Shown here: piece by piece, positions 1-11,983 of the stretch
How positions within the stretch are numbered: the first letter of the stretch is position 1
How the letters are laid out: each line of letters opens with the position of its first letter
Assembly: GCF_933775445.1 (NCBI RefSeq)
Contig: NC_065874.1
Location: 9,443,001 to 9,507,000 of the forward strand
Length of the DNA stretch: 64,000 bases
Reading direction: 5' to 3'
From: Argentina anserina
Lineage: Eukaryota; Streptophyta; Magnoliopsida; Rosales; Rosaceae
Translations under genes and position numbers: made by a program
Notes under the pieces: model-generated
The model's database searches: none
What the model saw: the letters and a program-made list of their open reading frames with translations, nothing else
Told to the model about the DNA's origin: nothing

Positions 1-180
1 TGTTCTATCCAAGGCGAATATTATTCCGTAAAGTAACTAGAAATCTAAAATTGTTACACTGCATCAAGTCATTTCTGGGTTTATGGTCACTCTCATTTGG
101 GATTCGTACGTTTTTCATTATATTAATGTTAATAGATATAGGGATATCTCTGTCAATTAATTTGCATCTCTTTCTTCCTC

Positions 181-400
181 AGAACTGGTCATTTATAGGA
201 AGATACAATCAGTATATAACGGAGATGGGACACAAAACCAAAGAAACATAGGACATGATTTACTATCTAGCTCTAAACTTTCAATTAATTGATTTCTCTC
301 TCTCCTCATAAGTGGTTATTTGTAGGAGGAAATTATCAGTCTAACGGAAATAGGGGATAAAATCAAGACATAGCCAGAAATGATAACCATTCCATGATTG
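181..400 (+). repeat. Degenerate direct repeat upstream of the polygalacturonase gene
   Basis: Two diverged blocks, starting near 186 and 313 (about 127 bp apart), share the order tggtcattta / tggttatttg, a following AGGA, an atcag, an ACGGAGAT / ACGGAAAT and a CAAGA-type segment. They lie 150-370 bp upstream of the polygalacturonase start codon. An old promoter duplication is likely. No known cis-element is claimed. Confidence 0.4.
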
Positions 401-465
401 ACTATCATCACTTAAGGGGAAACAAATTAATCTCTCTTCACCTTATCAAACCATGAATTATATGC

Positions 466-473
466 TATATAAG
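466..473 (+). promoter_or_regulatory. TATA box of the polygalacturonase gene
   Basis: TATATAAG lies 82 bp upstream of the ATG at 555, the usual distance for a plant core promoter with a short 5' leader. A transcription start near 500 is inferred. Confidence 0.6.
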
Positions 474-554
474 AAGGTAAAAGAGGCCTCATGTTCTGGA
501 ACAAGTAGAATCTAGCTAGCAAGATAAACAACTTGAAGAAAACAACGTACCATC

Positions 555-2316
555 ATGAGTTTGATATCTTCATATCTAGGGTTGAGGGTTTTCTTGTTAT
601 TGATCTTGTTGGTATGGGTAACAAAAGGCCAGAATCACAACCTCTTTCGTCAAACCGAACATCTTGGTTGGCGCAAGGTTTTCAATGTGATGGATTATGG
701 AGCTGTAGAAGGTGGAGTCACTGACAACAGTCAGGTAAATTATCTGCGTTAGCTGCATATAAATAAGCTTATGTAAATTTGGTTACACTGCGAAGTGATG
801 GGCGTATCAATGAACACATAACTGATTCTCTTTCTTAATGTATTTAGGCATTCTTGAAAGCATGGAAGGATGCATGTCAATGGAAAGGGAGGGCAATGGT
901 TATGATTCCCAAAGGAATTTTCAAGTTGTTCCCAGTGATATTTTCAGGTCCATGCAATGGTCCGATTGCCTTTGTGATTATGGGGACTTTAAAAGCCTCT
1001 ACTGATCCATCAACATTTAATTCTGAAAACTGGATAAACTTCCGATACTTGGAGCAGTTAACCGTGGCCGGAGGTGGTACCTTGGATGGTCAAGGGTCCT
1101 TAGTTTGGTCCCGTAACAACTGCAACAATCACCCATGCAGGACACTCCCCATCGTAAGTAAATATATATATATTGCTTCTTTCTTTTTGAACTGTTTTCA
1201 ATAATTCCCAACTGCTGCTTTGATTTAATCTAATTGAAATGAATGAGGCTTAGCCTGCTAGCTGTAAGAGTGGTAAATTGCTAACTTAACATCTTGTGTT
1301 AATTATCCCAGTCTTTGAGTTTTGACTTCGTCACAAATGCAAGCATCGCTCACTTGAGATCATACGACAGCAAAAATGCTCATATCAAAGTTTTTGGATG
1401 CAACAAAATGGACTTCACCAAACTTAGGTTGTCAGCTCCAGGTGATAGCCCGAACACTGATGGCATAAAAATCGGAAACTCCTACCGCATTCGAATCTCA
1501 GATGTGGTTATTGGCACCGGTGATGACTGCATTGCCATATTGTCAGGAAGTAGGGAAATTCACATTTCCAGACTTTTTTGCGGTCCTGGGCATGGAATTA
1601 GCATTGGAAGTCTTGGAGAATATGATCATGAATATGATGTGGAAGGAGTGTATGTGAGAAATAGCGGTTTAAAGGGGACTACTAATGGTTTAAGAATCAA
1701 AACATGGGCCAAGTCACATCCCTTGAAGGTTTCAAAGATTAGATACGAAAACATTGTGATGGCTGATGTCATGAATCCAATTATCATCGATCAGAACTAT
1801 TGCCCCAGCCCTCCCTGCAATCAACAGGTATGTATATCAATCTAATTGTTTTATGCTAGTCGATCTCTTGTGCATACGAGTATATCTAGCACTGGAATGA
1901 AAGTTAAATCAGTACTAATGTGGTATTGTGGTGGATTGAAAGTTTGACAGCATCAAGATGCTCTAGGTCTTAGCCGAACACATTAACTTTAAATGTGTTG
2001 ACAAACTATATATCAATCTGATTACTTTAGTGAACTTTGATTTAATTTAATTATCCAACCAAATGAAATATTATTTCTTCGGGTGCAGGTTACTTCGAAT
2101 GTGCAGATTAGTGATGTGACATATAACAACATATGGGGAACTTCATCTTCCAAAGAAGCAGTGGCTCTGAAATGCAGCAAAAGCAGCCCTTGCAAGAACA
2201 TAGTGATGAACACTATCAAGTTATCCCTCAACGGTCCTGGAGGCCCTGCGAGTTCTTACTGCGAAAATGCCATGGGCGTCTCTTATGGCACACAAAAGCC
2301 CCCTTCTTGCGTATGA
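555..2316 (+). CDS. Polygalacturonase (glycoside hydrolase family 28), four exons
   Basis: Exons are 555-734, 848-1153, 1312-1827 and 2089-2316, all with GT-AG junctions in phase 0, giving 409 residues, a normal length for plant GH28. The protein should hydrolyse alpha-1,4-galacturonosyl bonds of pectin in the cell wall. Residues 1 to about 25 form a signal peptide (hydrophobic core VFLLLILLVWV, probable cleavage before QN). All four family signatures are present: SPNTDGI (catalytic D212), GTGDDC (D233, D234), GPGHGISIGSLG (H256) and RIKTW (R290, K292). C-terminal cysteines (YCPSPPCNQQ, KCSKSSPCKN) match the plant clade. The ATG at 555 is chosen because it gives the signal peptide; a longer reading from 533 is in another frame. 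Nothing is broken, so an active enzyme is expected. The overall sequence resembles the exopolygalacturonase-like/pollen group, but exo versus endo action cannot be settled from sequence. Confidence 0.93.
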
Positions 2317-2410
2317 GTCTAGATTTGCATTGTTAAGCATTTGCTTTTGGCTTGAAGCAGTCTTTGGACCCAGCTTGCTACGTTGCTAGCTAGTTTTGTT
2401 TTTTCAAGGC

Positions 2411-2500
2411 TGAAACAGATTATAGCATTCGTATCTTGCTAGTTAGTCGATTAGTCGCCAGAAGGAAGCATGAGACAGTTTATAGCATTCGTATCTTGTT
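2411..2500 (+). repeat. 60-bp tandem duplication in the polygalacturonase 3' UTR
   Basis: tatagcattcgtatcttg occurs at 2421 and again exactly 60 bp later at 2481, each copy preceded by a near-identical ga(a/g)acag(a/t)t. The duplication starts about 95 bp after the stop codon, so it is probably transcribed in the 3' UTR. Confidence 0.7.
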
Positions 2501-2501
2501 T

Positions 2502-3494
2502 GATGTTTGGTTGATATGTAAGACATGAGTTGAAATCAGAGATGTAATTTCTACAATGTGACGAATGAGCATTTCAAAGTTTTGTTTCATCCACCTATTT
2601 GAATCTATGCATACTCACAAGCACGAGAAGGCTAGAAATTTCTTGACCTAATTCGGCAAAATAAATCTACAGTGATCACTAAAGATATGTGGAATGTAGA
2701 CGTGTATAAAGATCTATCTAAAGTATCTCCAGCAAACATGAAGACTATGCCGGGTATTTATATCAGCTAAAACATAGGAATCGTTCAGGTTTGAAGAAAC
2801 CTACAATCTAGTTGCCAAAATGATGGATATAGAACACTACGACGTTGTTGCACTGAATAGCATATAGAACACCCCGACATGGTGCAGTGAATTTTGAATA
2901 TGCAGAACAACTTGCCCTTAGATAGTGTAGCTGGCATTTGCAGAAGTATCAAGCTTTGGAACTCCCCTACTGGAAATAAATTACTCTAACTAGACCAATT
3001 TGACTAATTCACTACTGTTTTAGCGTTTAGGGTTCTGTTCGCATCAACAAGGACTTTACAAGAGTTCGACAAAAGCATCGGCACCGGCTACAAGGTCATA
3101 TGAGAAATCCGGAAGTCGCATTATTTCATGGATTGCTTTCATACTTTATACTATTTCAATCCAAAGAAAGCCCGAAGGGGAACTAGGAGGTCAGAGCATT
3201 ATTTTTGGTTCCAATTACGTCTCTTATTTTCATTCACGACAAGATAAGGGTTAAATTTGTCACCCAAGGTCAGCCAAAAACATAAATACATCAAAAGTTC
3301 TATCCCATAGCGGACTCAGAATGACCCCAAACCGGTCATTGAGGGATGGAATTGGTGAGGACAAAGGTGATTCTCTGGTCAAGGTCTACCCCTGGTTTTC
3401 CTCAAGCACCAGGCAGCATCCTATCCTTGTAATAGATCGCATAGGATTTCAACAAAAGTGTGCATTCATAAACTGCAACTTTGCACTTGCACCG
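2502..3494. other. Intergenic stretch between convergent genes
   Basis: I see no coding signature, TIR or LTR here. The interval holds the remaining 3' flank of the polygalacturonase gene and the terminator side of the minus-strand RNA-binding protein gene. The short open frame near 3321-3506 has no recognisable domain and was not called. Confidence 0.5.
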
Positions 3495-3500
3495 TTTATT
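3495..3500 (-). terminator. Probable poly(A) signal AATAAA of the RNA-binding protein gene
   Basis: Read on the minus strand this is AATAAA, about 345 bp beyond the stop codon at 3844. That is a plausible plant 3' UTR length, but the true cleavage site is not visible. Confidence 0.4.
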
Positions 3501-3843
3501 CGGTAAATACAAATTGGTATTTAAGCTTTCGAGTGCGTGCACAAGTCACAAGCAAGAGGATACTCGCAATCACAGCATAACATTACTGAACTAGATCTAG
3601 AACTAAAACTTTCAAATCATCAACAACGATGTTAAAAGCTAAGATATGTCAAAGAACTCAAGATCCAAACCATCTCTTGAAACTTCAACTGAAGCGGGGT
3701 CTGAATATTTAAAGAACCACTGCAACGGAAAAGATGGAAATACTGAAAGGAATATATAATAATCACCCCTTCAAACACAAGAAGGTTTCTGTGTTTGCCA
3801 ATCCCGCCTACCAAGCTTCATCCATGGATCTTTGCCGTGGTGG

Positions 3844-6800
3844 TTAATGCAATGTCGGACGAGTGACACGTGGGCGCACAGGAGTCTTTGATGGACTTAC
3901 CCTACAATATTGCAATGTACACAAGATATTATGATACTGACTGACTTTTGAGGAGTTCAGGAAAATGTCATTTGGTTTAGAGACCACACCTGATGGGTTG
4001 TGTTCCCAACACCATTCCGCTACAATTCAGTGCAAGTATGGCACTTTCTGCCTGTTCATCAAAGCAAAAGCGTAAGAGAGCTGAATATGTACAGAGAGCA
4101 TTTATCTTCAAAACCATACAGCAGAAGATTCAAAGTTCACCAACAGATCTGCTAAGAGTCTAAGACAATGTAATAAAGAAGGCAGCAATGATAATATGAA
4201 AATTGGTTACAAATACAAACACCTAATGGGAAATGTTCCTTTGTCAGATAATCTGGATATGTTGTTAGTAATTCTCACTCATTTTTATTTCTGAGGTCCA
4301 AGATTTTTGAAATCTAACTCAACCAGACAAAACCACATTGGTGTTGAGACCACCTCCTCCAATGGCCATGAAAACGAATACAGAAGTTCTAGCACACAAA
4401 CTCGCTCCACAAATACTTGGGGAGGTGGAAGTTATATTGTATATTACTCCCTGAGCTATGTTACACGAACAGTCTAACGTTTATGCCCATGTTTTTCTAG
4501 TGGGGTGGGGGAAAGTAAATACTTGAGGAGATGGGAGATTCTGTCTTCCAATTGAATAGGATCGACAAAGGAACCAATATCCCAAGAGTAACAAATATAT
4601 TGAAAATTTGAAAGCCTGTTCATTCCCAGAAATCAGATAGAGTCAAAATTGATGCACCCTGAATTATTCCGGAAGAAAATCTTCAACCCCTTTTACAGAG
4701 TAACCCCTTTCTGTGAATTATATTGAGACCTTTCAAAGGGAAACTACTCACTACAGTTGCATTATCTGAACGTTAATTTGGTAGGGACAGTGAATCCCAA
4801 ACTTCAAAGCTATTATCGAGGCGTGCACAGCAGAGCCTAACACAACACCTTTATTGGCTTTTCTTTTTCTTTTTTCAGGTGAAGGAGGTCAGATTATCCA
4901 AATGCAAAAGTAATTGTACAATATAATGAGTCTACACTGACACCAAACAAAAACAAATACTTGCAGTACTTTATAGAAACTGCAATAAAGAAATGACAAG
5001 TACTAAAAAGATTGTAATACCACCTAATTCATATATATTTGGGATATTTTTTTACCATAGAAAATCGGGAACATCTTCACATCAACCGGTAGCTAGATGC
5101 ATTTTCTGCAGAATTTTTATTGGCCTATCATTGTTACCGAAAGATTAAGCTCTTGGAATACGGGTCCAACAAGTTCTTAACATAAAGATAGTAGACCAAC
5201 AAGTTCTTAAAGAATGCAGAAAATACTTTAATCTTTTATGAGAAATTTATGTTGCTTAAATTAAATCATATCAAAGGTTAAATATTAATAGATTTTTTCA
5301 GTTACAGAAATATGATGTGTTTAATAAGTAAGAATTGCATTTTAGGGTTTAAGGTTTATAACATTTGCCAAAACACTTGGTATCTAAAATTTGGGATCAA
5401 TTTGGTGACCGAAGTATTTCCCAGCTGAGAAAGGGAATTAGATAGACAAGACTTTAAGATTAACAAACTCAGTTGTATATTTTAGCAATTTTTTTTTACT
5501 TTAATCTTCATCAACCTTAATGTTGTAAGCATAAACTTACCATTGCAAATTCAACAAAAGCTATACGAGTTGAATGAACATGATCTCCCAAAAGCCTCAA
5601 ACGAGTAACCTGAAATTAGAAAAAGAAAATTGTCAGATTACCTCGAGTAAAATATAATATTAAAAAATGATATGTTATAAACACTTTCCCCTACCTCACC
5701 ACAAGCTGTTTCAAAGAAACTTTTGACTTCAGCTTGAGAAACCTGCATAAGGAACCAGCAATATATTTCAGATATTCTACAGCGCAAATTTGCATGTGTA
5801 AGGCCCAATGGCCAATTCTTCAAATATCCGTAACAAATGGATTCGCAAAAAAGGTGTAAACCTTCTTATCGATATTTGTACAATATACAGTCCTGCTACA
5901 CATTTCCCGCTCATCTTCTGACTGCATATGAAATCAGGAAATCACTGAGTCAACCCTCATAAGCATGCATCAATAAGACACTAAAGACGAAATTTAATAA
6001 AAAAGAATTGATACCCTAGGGAGAAATGTAGGGTTCACAGGAAGGATGGCAGTTTTTGAGGGTAAGACCCTGACAGGATAATACCCTAACATTGTCCCAC
6101 CAAGGTTCAAAGCAGCTCTCGCACCATCTGTTTAAAAAGTCTTCAACTGTTACATGCAGTATATAAGTAAAGACTAAAATGTTGCCAAATGCTTGCAAAT
6201 CAGAAAAAAAAACTTACGCTCATCAGCAAACTCCACAAATGCAAAACGGAGTACTGAATGCGGATCACCACAAATTCGGCAGTCAACAACCTTGAAATAT
6301 AAAGAAAAAAAATTAGGTGTGTCATCTTAGACATTAACTTGATGTAGCAACCATTCATACTTATGCCTATTATCATTGCGGAGAAGTTGAATCTTTTGAT
6401 AATTTATTTAGCGAAAAAATTACATATTATAAACAGTGTTATGCACCAGTCCTACTTTTAACTATAAGCAGCAAGACAACAAATATACTTTTAACATGAT
6501 ATTGTAGTGCCTTCTCTGTTTAATAATTAGAGTCTATGTATTCAACCGCATTCATGATTGAGCTAGGTCTGAAAGGCGGGGTATTTGCCCATAACCTTTT
6601 ATAAAGTAGCATTAAGTAGCTTATGAGCATCGGCAAACCCGCAAAAGGCCAAGTTCACTAGTGAACAGCAGATATCCATCATAACCATGTACACAGAAAC
6701 ATTGTCAGCAATTTCGAACCTCTGTTAGCCCGATACCACAAATCCTCCCGGATGTCATATGAAAAAAAGAGACCCACTGGTCTTACCAAATATTTCATAT

Positions 6801-9774
6801 ATCAGTGTTTAATTTCTGTTTTCAGAGCAGTAATTATTTACCCTTTTTTACCCAAACAATGAAATCAGCAACTAATCTTGCCAAAATTTCCATTACTATC
6901 AAGTCTTGTCATGCAACTGCACAAGTGCACATCGTACACCAAATTGTCGACAATGTCACATGGTAATCTGACCACAGCAAAACCTAATGTCCTGTCCAAG
7001 TCAAGAAATTGAGTGCAACTTCATGCAGCCTTCAAAGTTCAAACCCATAATGATTGGGATCCACTATCGGCTAGTCAGGCCTAGCAGAAATATGTATACT
7101 GTTGACATCTTAACTAATCATGTCCTTTGTATACCCCTCTTATTCTAGACTGAAGCATTGACTTTGATGAGATTAGCCATCTCTAATGAAGGGTCCTTAC
7201 ATCTAAGATGCACAGGCCGAAAGCATGTGAAATGGCACTTCCCCACCTCTTCACTCTCTTGGTGCATTCCACCCTAGATACAGTAATCTTTATTTTTGAC
7301 CTTAACATCAGCATTTAATAACACTCATTTATCAGGATGTTTCTTCATCAAAACTCTACACCCACTTAATGAGTCGGTAACTCAATAGAACGTCAATATC
7401 CAATTTCAAGTCAACAATGAGAACAATGTTATCTTAAATTGTGTCTCATTTGTACCCTCCATCAAACTCATGTGACCTCAAGGCCACGTGAAAATTGGAA
7501 ACAATTTTCATGTCATGCTTACTAGGACAAAGCTTACGAGCTTTGTGTTATCAAGGCTAAAGCTTACGAGCAGTTAAATATCCCTATAATTTAGTCCTGA
7601 ATTTAAGGTCCAAAATTATTTTCCTATATTGTACATATCTTGAATCAATGAAGAAAATCAAGCAAATCTTCACTTAGAAAAAAAATTTCTTCCATACAAG
7701 GTTAATGAGGATTCAGGATAATTTGACCAAGGTCTGAATTATAAGTAAACAAACCTTAAACCTCTAAATCTTAATTCCAATTTTTTTTATTAATCACATG
7801 TACATAGAGAGCCAACTTAACTAGAAATAGGCACACATGATGCACATTAAATAACAGAGACAGCACATACTGTTGGCCAGAAGAGCACTTGGGCAGACCT
7901 CAATATTGAACCAATTTCCAGGCGGTGATCAAGCAAAATGTATCTTGCATACATCTTGCACACAAATCTTAATAACAAAAGATATCTATAACGCTCTTCA
8001 ACAAGATACCAGAGGATAATAACATGAGATATGGTAAAACTGCTGCCGCAAACTTCTCACGTGACATACAGGATTACACACCGTGTTCTTTATTATTCAA
8101 ATATTAGTCACAAGGGAATAAACGTAAGACTAGGGATTTCATCACGGGATATATGTATGCTTATTTGGGACAGGAAAAAGCAATGTATTGTTACTAATTA
8201 ATTTTCTTACGTAATTTGACCCAAGAATAATGACAAAGCACAGAAGGAAAATAAAGCACCAAGGTTTAAACTCAACAAATCACTAGCATAATCACTCTTT
8301 ACATACTTAAAGTGGAAGTCAGGGAAGTAATGCAACTTACTTGTCCACAATTACTGAAAATGGCAGCAAGACGCTCTTCAGTAACCTACATTAGAAAGAA
8401 CAGTAATAGCAGCTAATAAGTTCAACGTCCAAATATAATAACACAACTCCATAAAAACATTTTTCGATAACTTACTTGCTGATCTATATCAGAAACATAA
8501 ACTGTTCGTCTAATACTATTTTCGCGCTCAGCTCTGAAAGCTCTCCCACTTAATCTTCTCTTCCCCTGATTATAGTTATTGCTTCTCTGGAAAACACAAA
8601 CAACGCAAATTAATAACCAAGTATAATGATAAAATACAACTTTCGCAGAGAATGTAACCTAGTTACTTATTCATCGTGAACAACCAACAGTATAAATTAA
8701 TATAGCCGAATAGGCAAATATACTGAAAAATAAAAAAGACAACAGACAACAACTACTACATGTACAGACATCATTACACCAGGAAATTTTATTGAGAAAC
8801 AAGTATCTGTTTTTCAAACAACGCGGTCTCATAGGTTCTCCGCTGATTAGTTTCAACAATCAAATCAAGACAACACTTAAGAATAATAGTGATATCATAA
8901 AAATAAAGTCTATGACAATTAGACTGATTAGTACTGGATCATATCATGAGAATAATTCAAAACTGGGCAAAACAAAACCCTATGTTAAAAGTATATTGAT
9001 AAGCATATCCCAAAAATATTCTTGCTAGTTGCAGGAACAGATGACTTCCAACACAGACGCCAACACGAACAAATGAACACAACATAAACCAAAAATCAAA
9101 AGGGCAATCCTGTAAACTAACCGTACCAACAAGCATAAAATGGTCAAAATTATGAATTCAAACAATATCTAACCAAAGATATATAAATGGTCGCATTACT
9201 TTAATCCATAAACCCTTTTCATTTACATCACTATCCATAAATAGTAGCTCAACTTTCAATCACAAATAATCAGTAATACAAAAAGTGTTGTAGACTGAAC
9301 TGTACTCCTTACACCGACAAACACAAACAGCTGCCAATTCAACAAGAAACCCAATTCAGATCACAATCCATCAAAACTACAACAAACAAGAAAATTCACA
9401 CAGCTCACTCAACTATAACCAAACACAATTCCAACAAAACCAAAAAAAAAAAACAGAACTGCAAATAAAAAACCAAACACAAAACGAAAAAGGGGATCAA
9501 AAAGGAGAAAGATGGGTACCCTGCGATTGTCAGTGGGCAAGAGCTTACTGTTATTGACAGCAAAAGAGGTATCAAAATTGTGGTTTTGGAGAGGTGAGTA
9601 AGATGAAGGGAAGAACTCTTTGGCTAACGGGTTCAACTTGGTGAACATATCCACCAGCTTCTGAACATCGAAATCCGATTTGGGTTTCGATTCAGACACC
9701 GGTTTCGATATTGAATCCAGCTTCTGGTTGTTGGCAGAGGCTGCCTCCCCGGCAATCTCAGCAACCGCAGCCAT
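3844..9774 (-). CDS. PABP-interacting protein with PAM2 motif and two RRMs (CID8-13 group), ten exons
   Basis: Minus-strand exons are 9774-9520, 8586-8476, 8385-8341, 6290-6218, 6127-6015, 5921-5862, 5742-5695, 5609-5541, 4051-3990 and 3901-3844. All have GT-AG borders and the frame is kept throughout, giving 297 residues. Residues 1-85 hold a PAM2 motif (KLNPLAKEFFP), the peptide that docks on the MLLE domain of poly(A)-binding protein. A basic stretch (QGKRRLSGR) follows and looks like a nuclear-localisation signal. RRM1 begins at RTVYVSDID with RNP1-like RFAFVEF; RRM2 begins at RTVYCTNID with RIAFVEF. The C-terminus ends PSKTPVRPR...RPTLH, as in Arabidopsis CID proteins. The role is therefore RNA binding coupled to PABP, in mRNA translation or turnover. 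The start is the ATG at 9774; a reading from 9780 begins with TTG. Intron 3 is about 2.05 kb and intron 1 about 0.93 kb; several exons are under 75 bp. Confidence 0.93.
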
Positions 9775-10200
9775 AAGCAAATTGAAACAAGTGCAAAAAG
9801 ATCAAAACTTTATATGATAAATATGAAGAACAGAACTAAATTTGAGCTGTTTCTAGCTCTTGTTCTCTGTATCTATCCCTCAGCTAAAATGAGGGTTTTA
9901 TTAAAGCTTGAGAATTTGGAATGCAACCGAAAAAAGGAAGAAAATGTAAGTGAGGGAGAGAGAATAAAATAGGTGAAAGAGGAATATGGGTTTAGTGGAA
10001 AAATGATCAGAGCTGAGGTGTTGGGAGGAGCAAACAGTTGGCCTTTGGGTTTGGCTTTTATTGCTCTGAATGCTGAGTAACCCCTTGCTCTCTTTTTTTA
10101 ATTTTTTATTTTCTCTCTTTTTTTCTTCAAATGGGTTTTTGTGATTTTGGGTTTGGGTTTCAATCTCAATCTTTCAGAGAGGAAGAGTTTTTGCCAAGAC
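9775..10200 (-). promoter_or_regulatory. 5' leader and proximal promoter of the CID-type gene
   Basis: On the minus strand this interval is pyrimidine-rich close to the gene (CT-rich patches near 9940-9975 and 10090-10135), as in many plant housekeeping promoters. No convincing TATA box or upstream intron could be fixed. Confidence 0.35.
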
Positions 10201-10563
10201 ATGAAACATGAGAAAGGGGAAGGGGAAGGGGGCAGCTAACGTAGGATGCTTGAGCAATAACAAAGTCTAATTCCCTTCATATTTGTTTCTATCTTTTGCT
10301 TTCTGACCTCAAATCTGTGTATATTGTGCATGTAGTGACGGTGTTCCAGATAGAAAGATATATGTCAAGGCGTCAAGCATGACACAAGTAGTCTTCACTA
10401 ACACCAAGGTGCTTTTACAAAAAATTCAATACTACATCATTGTCTACAATATCGGATATGAACTGAACTCATATATTAGAATTCATACTAACTTAACATG
10501 TTAAGAAGTAGTCACTTTACCTTAAAAAAGAAATGGCGAACATAATATATACTGTATATTCAG

Positions 10564-10904
10564 TGGTGGAGCCAGAAATTTTAACTGAGGAAAGTCAATC
10601 TAAAAATGAAAAAAAAAAAAACAATAACGAAGCTCACTCAATATAATAAATTCTCAAAACTAAATTATACATTAAAAGGATACTCTTATATTTGTGGACG
10701 ACGTCTGGGATCACGTTCCAATGTAGCAATGTCAATTTCATTGTCATTGTGGGAATCAATTCTTGTTGATTTAGGTGGAGGGTTTTCACGAATTGCTGCT
10801 TCAGCATTAGAGTTAGGTAATGGTGAAGGTGTTGATGTAACGGTAGCTTCAGATTCATAACTTTTCCTTTTGAAAAACCCTAAAATTAAATGTTGTTTGC
10901 TCAT
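10564..10904 (-). pseudogene. hAT-type (TTF/ZMYM1-like) transposase N-terminal remnant with one element end
   Basis: The minus-strand frame 10904-10686 opens MSKQHLILGFFKRKSYESE, with an acidic/proline linker and an ATLERDPRRRPQI-type segment. This is the usual N-terminus of the plant hAT proteins annotated as zinc finger MYM-type 1-like or TTF-type. The coding sequence stops there. At 10564 cagtggtggagcc resembles the CAGTGGCGGA terminus of the related element at 45570. The 3' element end thus lies directly against the N-terminal piece, as in an internal-deletion derivative. I found no matching right terminus or TSD. Confidence 0.6.
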
Positions 10905-11975
10905 ATTTTTCTTTCATTCAGTTCCTAGGTATGTCTTCTATCCGACTGGCAGAGGTGTTTTTTTATAAAGTAAACCTAGGTCTAACGCAAGTAGAAGTCT
11001 AAATATATTAGGACTAGGAGTAGTAGTCCATTCAAAAATTTATACAGTATTTATATCTATAAATAATTTACTAAATTGTACGGCTATTGACACCTCATTA
11101 ACTCTTTTGTTCACCCTATAAATATTTCCATTACTGAAAAACTATATTATTCAAGTACAAAATGACTATTAAGTACGCTAATTTTTTAAATACATAATCA
11201 ATTAATTATAAGTATACAAAAAAATACTTAATTTGTCATGAAATATTAATCTTTTCCATCCAATCTAAAAACATTACTCTTTTATTCATTGAAAATGTTC
11301 ATCTTTTCTGTCGATATTCATATGATATTTGTTATTCAAATCATAAATCATTACTGTTAACTTAATAACATCTTTATAATACCTGGTGAACATCACAAAT
11401 AAAAATTTTAACGCCAAAATCAATCTTTTTTCATTGATCAAAGTTGATAATCTATGAGTTTTTTTACATTTATATTAGATAAACACTTAATTTTTTAGAA
11501 TAAATTTAAAAGAAATATATGACTAAGAAAAAATATATGAATCCGATTATGATTCTATTTGAAAACTGTATCATTCCTTTTATATTGCTGTAAATTAATT
11601 AAAGATTGTCTCTAAAAAATATTTTTTTAATTTGATATGTCATCTAATGACAGTTTTGGAAAAATAAGTGGGTGAAATAAACAAATTTAATATTAAATTT
11701 AAAATATGAGATGAAATAAGTAGAGGAGATAAACAAAGTAGATAGTGTGGTAGCAATAACCACACCATTTACAAAATTGTTTTCGGTTAAGTACTAAAAG
11801 CTTGTGGGGACATAGCTATTACCATACATGGATGATGGATGCAAAACATGGGAGAACTAGGGGGTCAGGCCATCAGGGGTGCCATCACGAGAGACATAGC
11901 CATAATTGGCTTTCAATCTTATAAAATATGAATGCATATGCATGTTAAGTCAAAAATTAAGGGGGTGTCATAGCA
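10905..11975. other. AT-rich intergenic DNA
   Basis: Very AT-rich, with no long open frames and no terminal repeats that I could pair. It separates the hAT remnant from the intact hAT element at 11984. Confidence 0.5.
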
Positions 11976-11983
11976 CCTTTAGG

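Noticed and set aside
555..2316. Polygalacturonase as a pseudogene because its frames are in separate pieces
   Set aside because: All gaps are GT-AG introns in phase 0 and all catalytic motifs are intact.
9409..9519. Hydrophobic C-terminal extension of the first CID-type exon, looking like a membrane segment
   Set aside because: It lies beyond the GT donor at 9519; the next exon at 8586 continues the RNA-binding protein in phase 0, so this is intron sequence.
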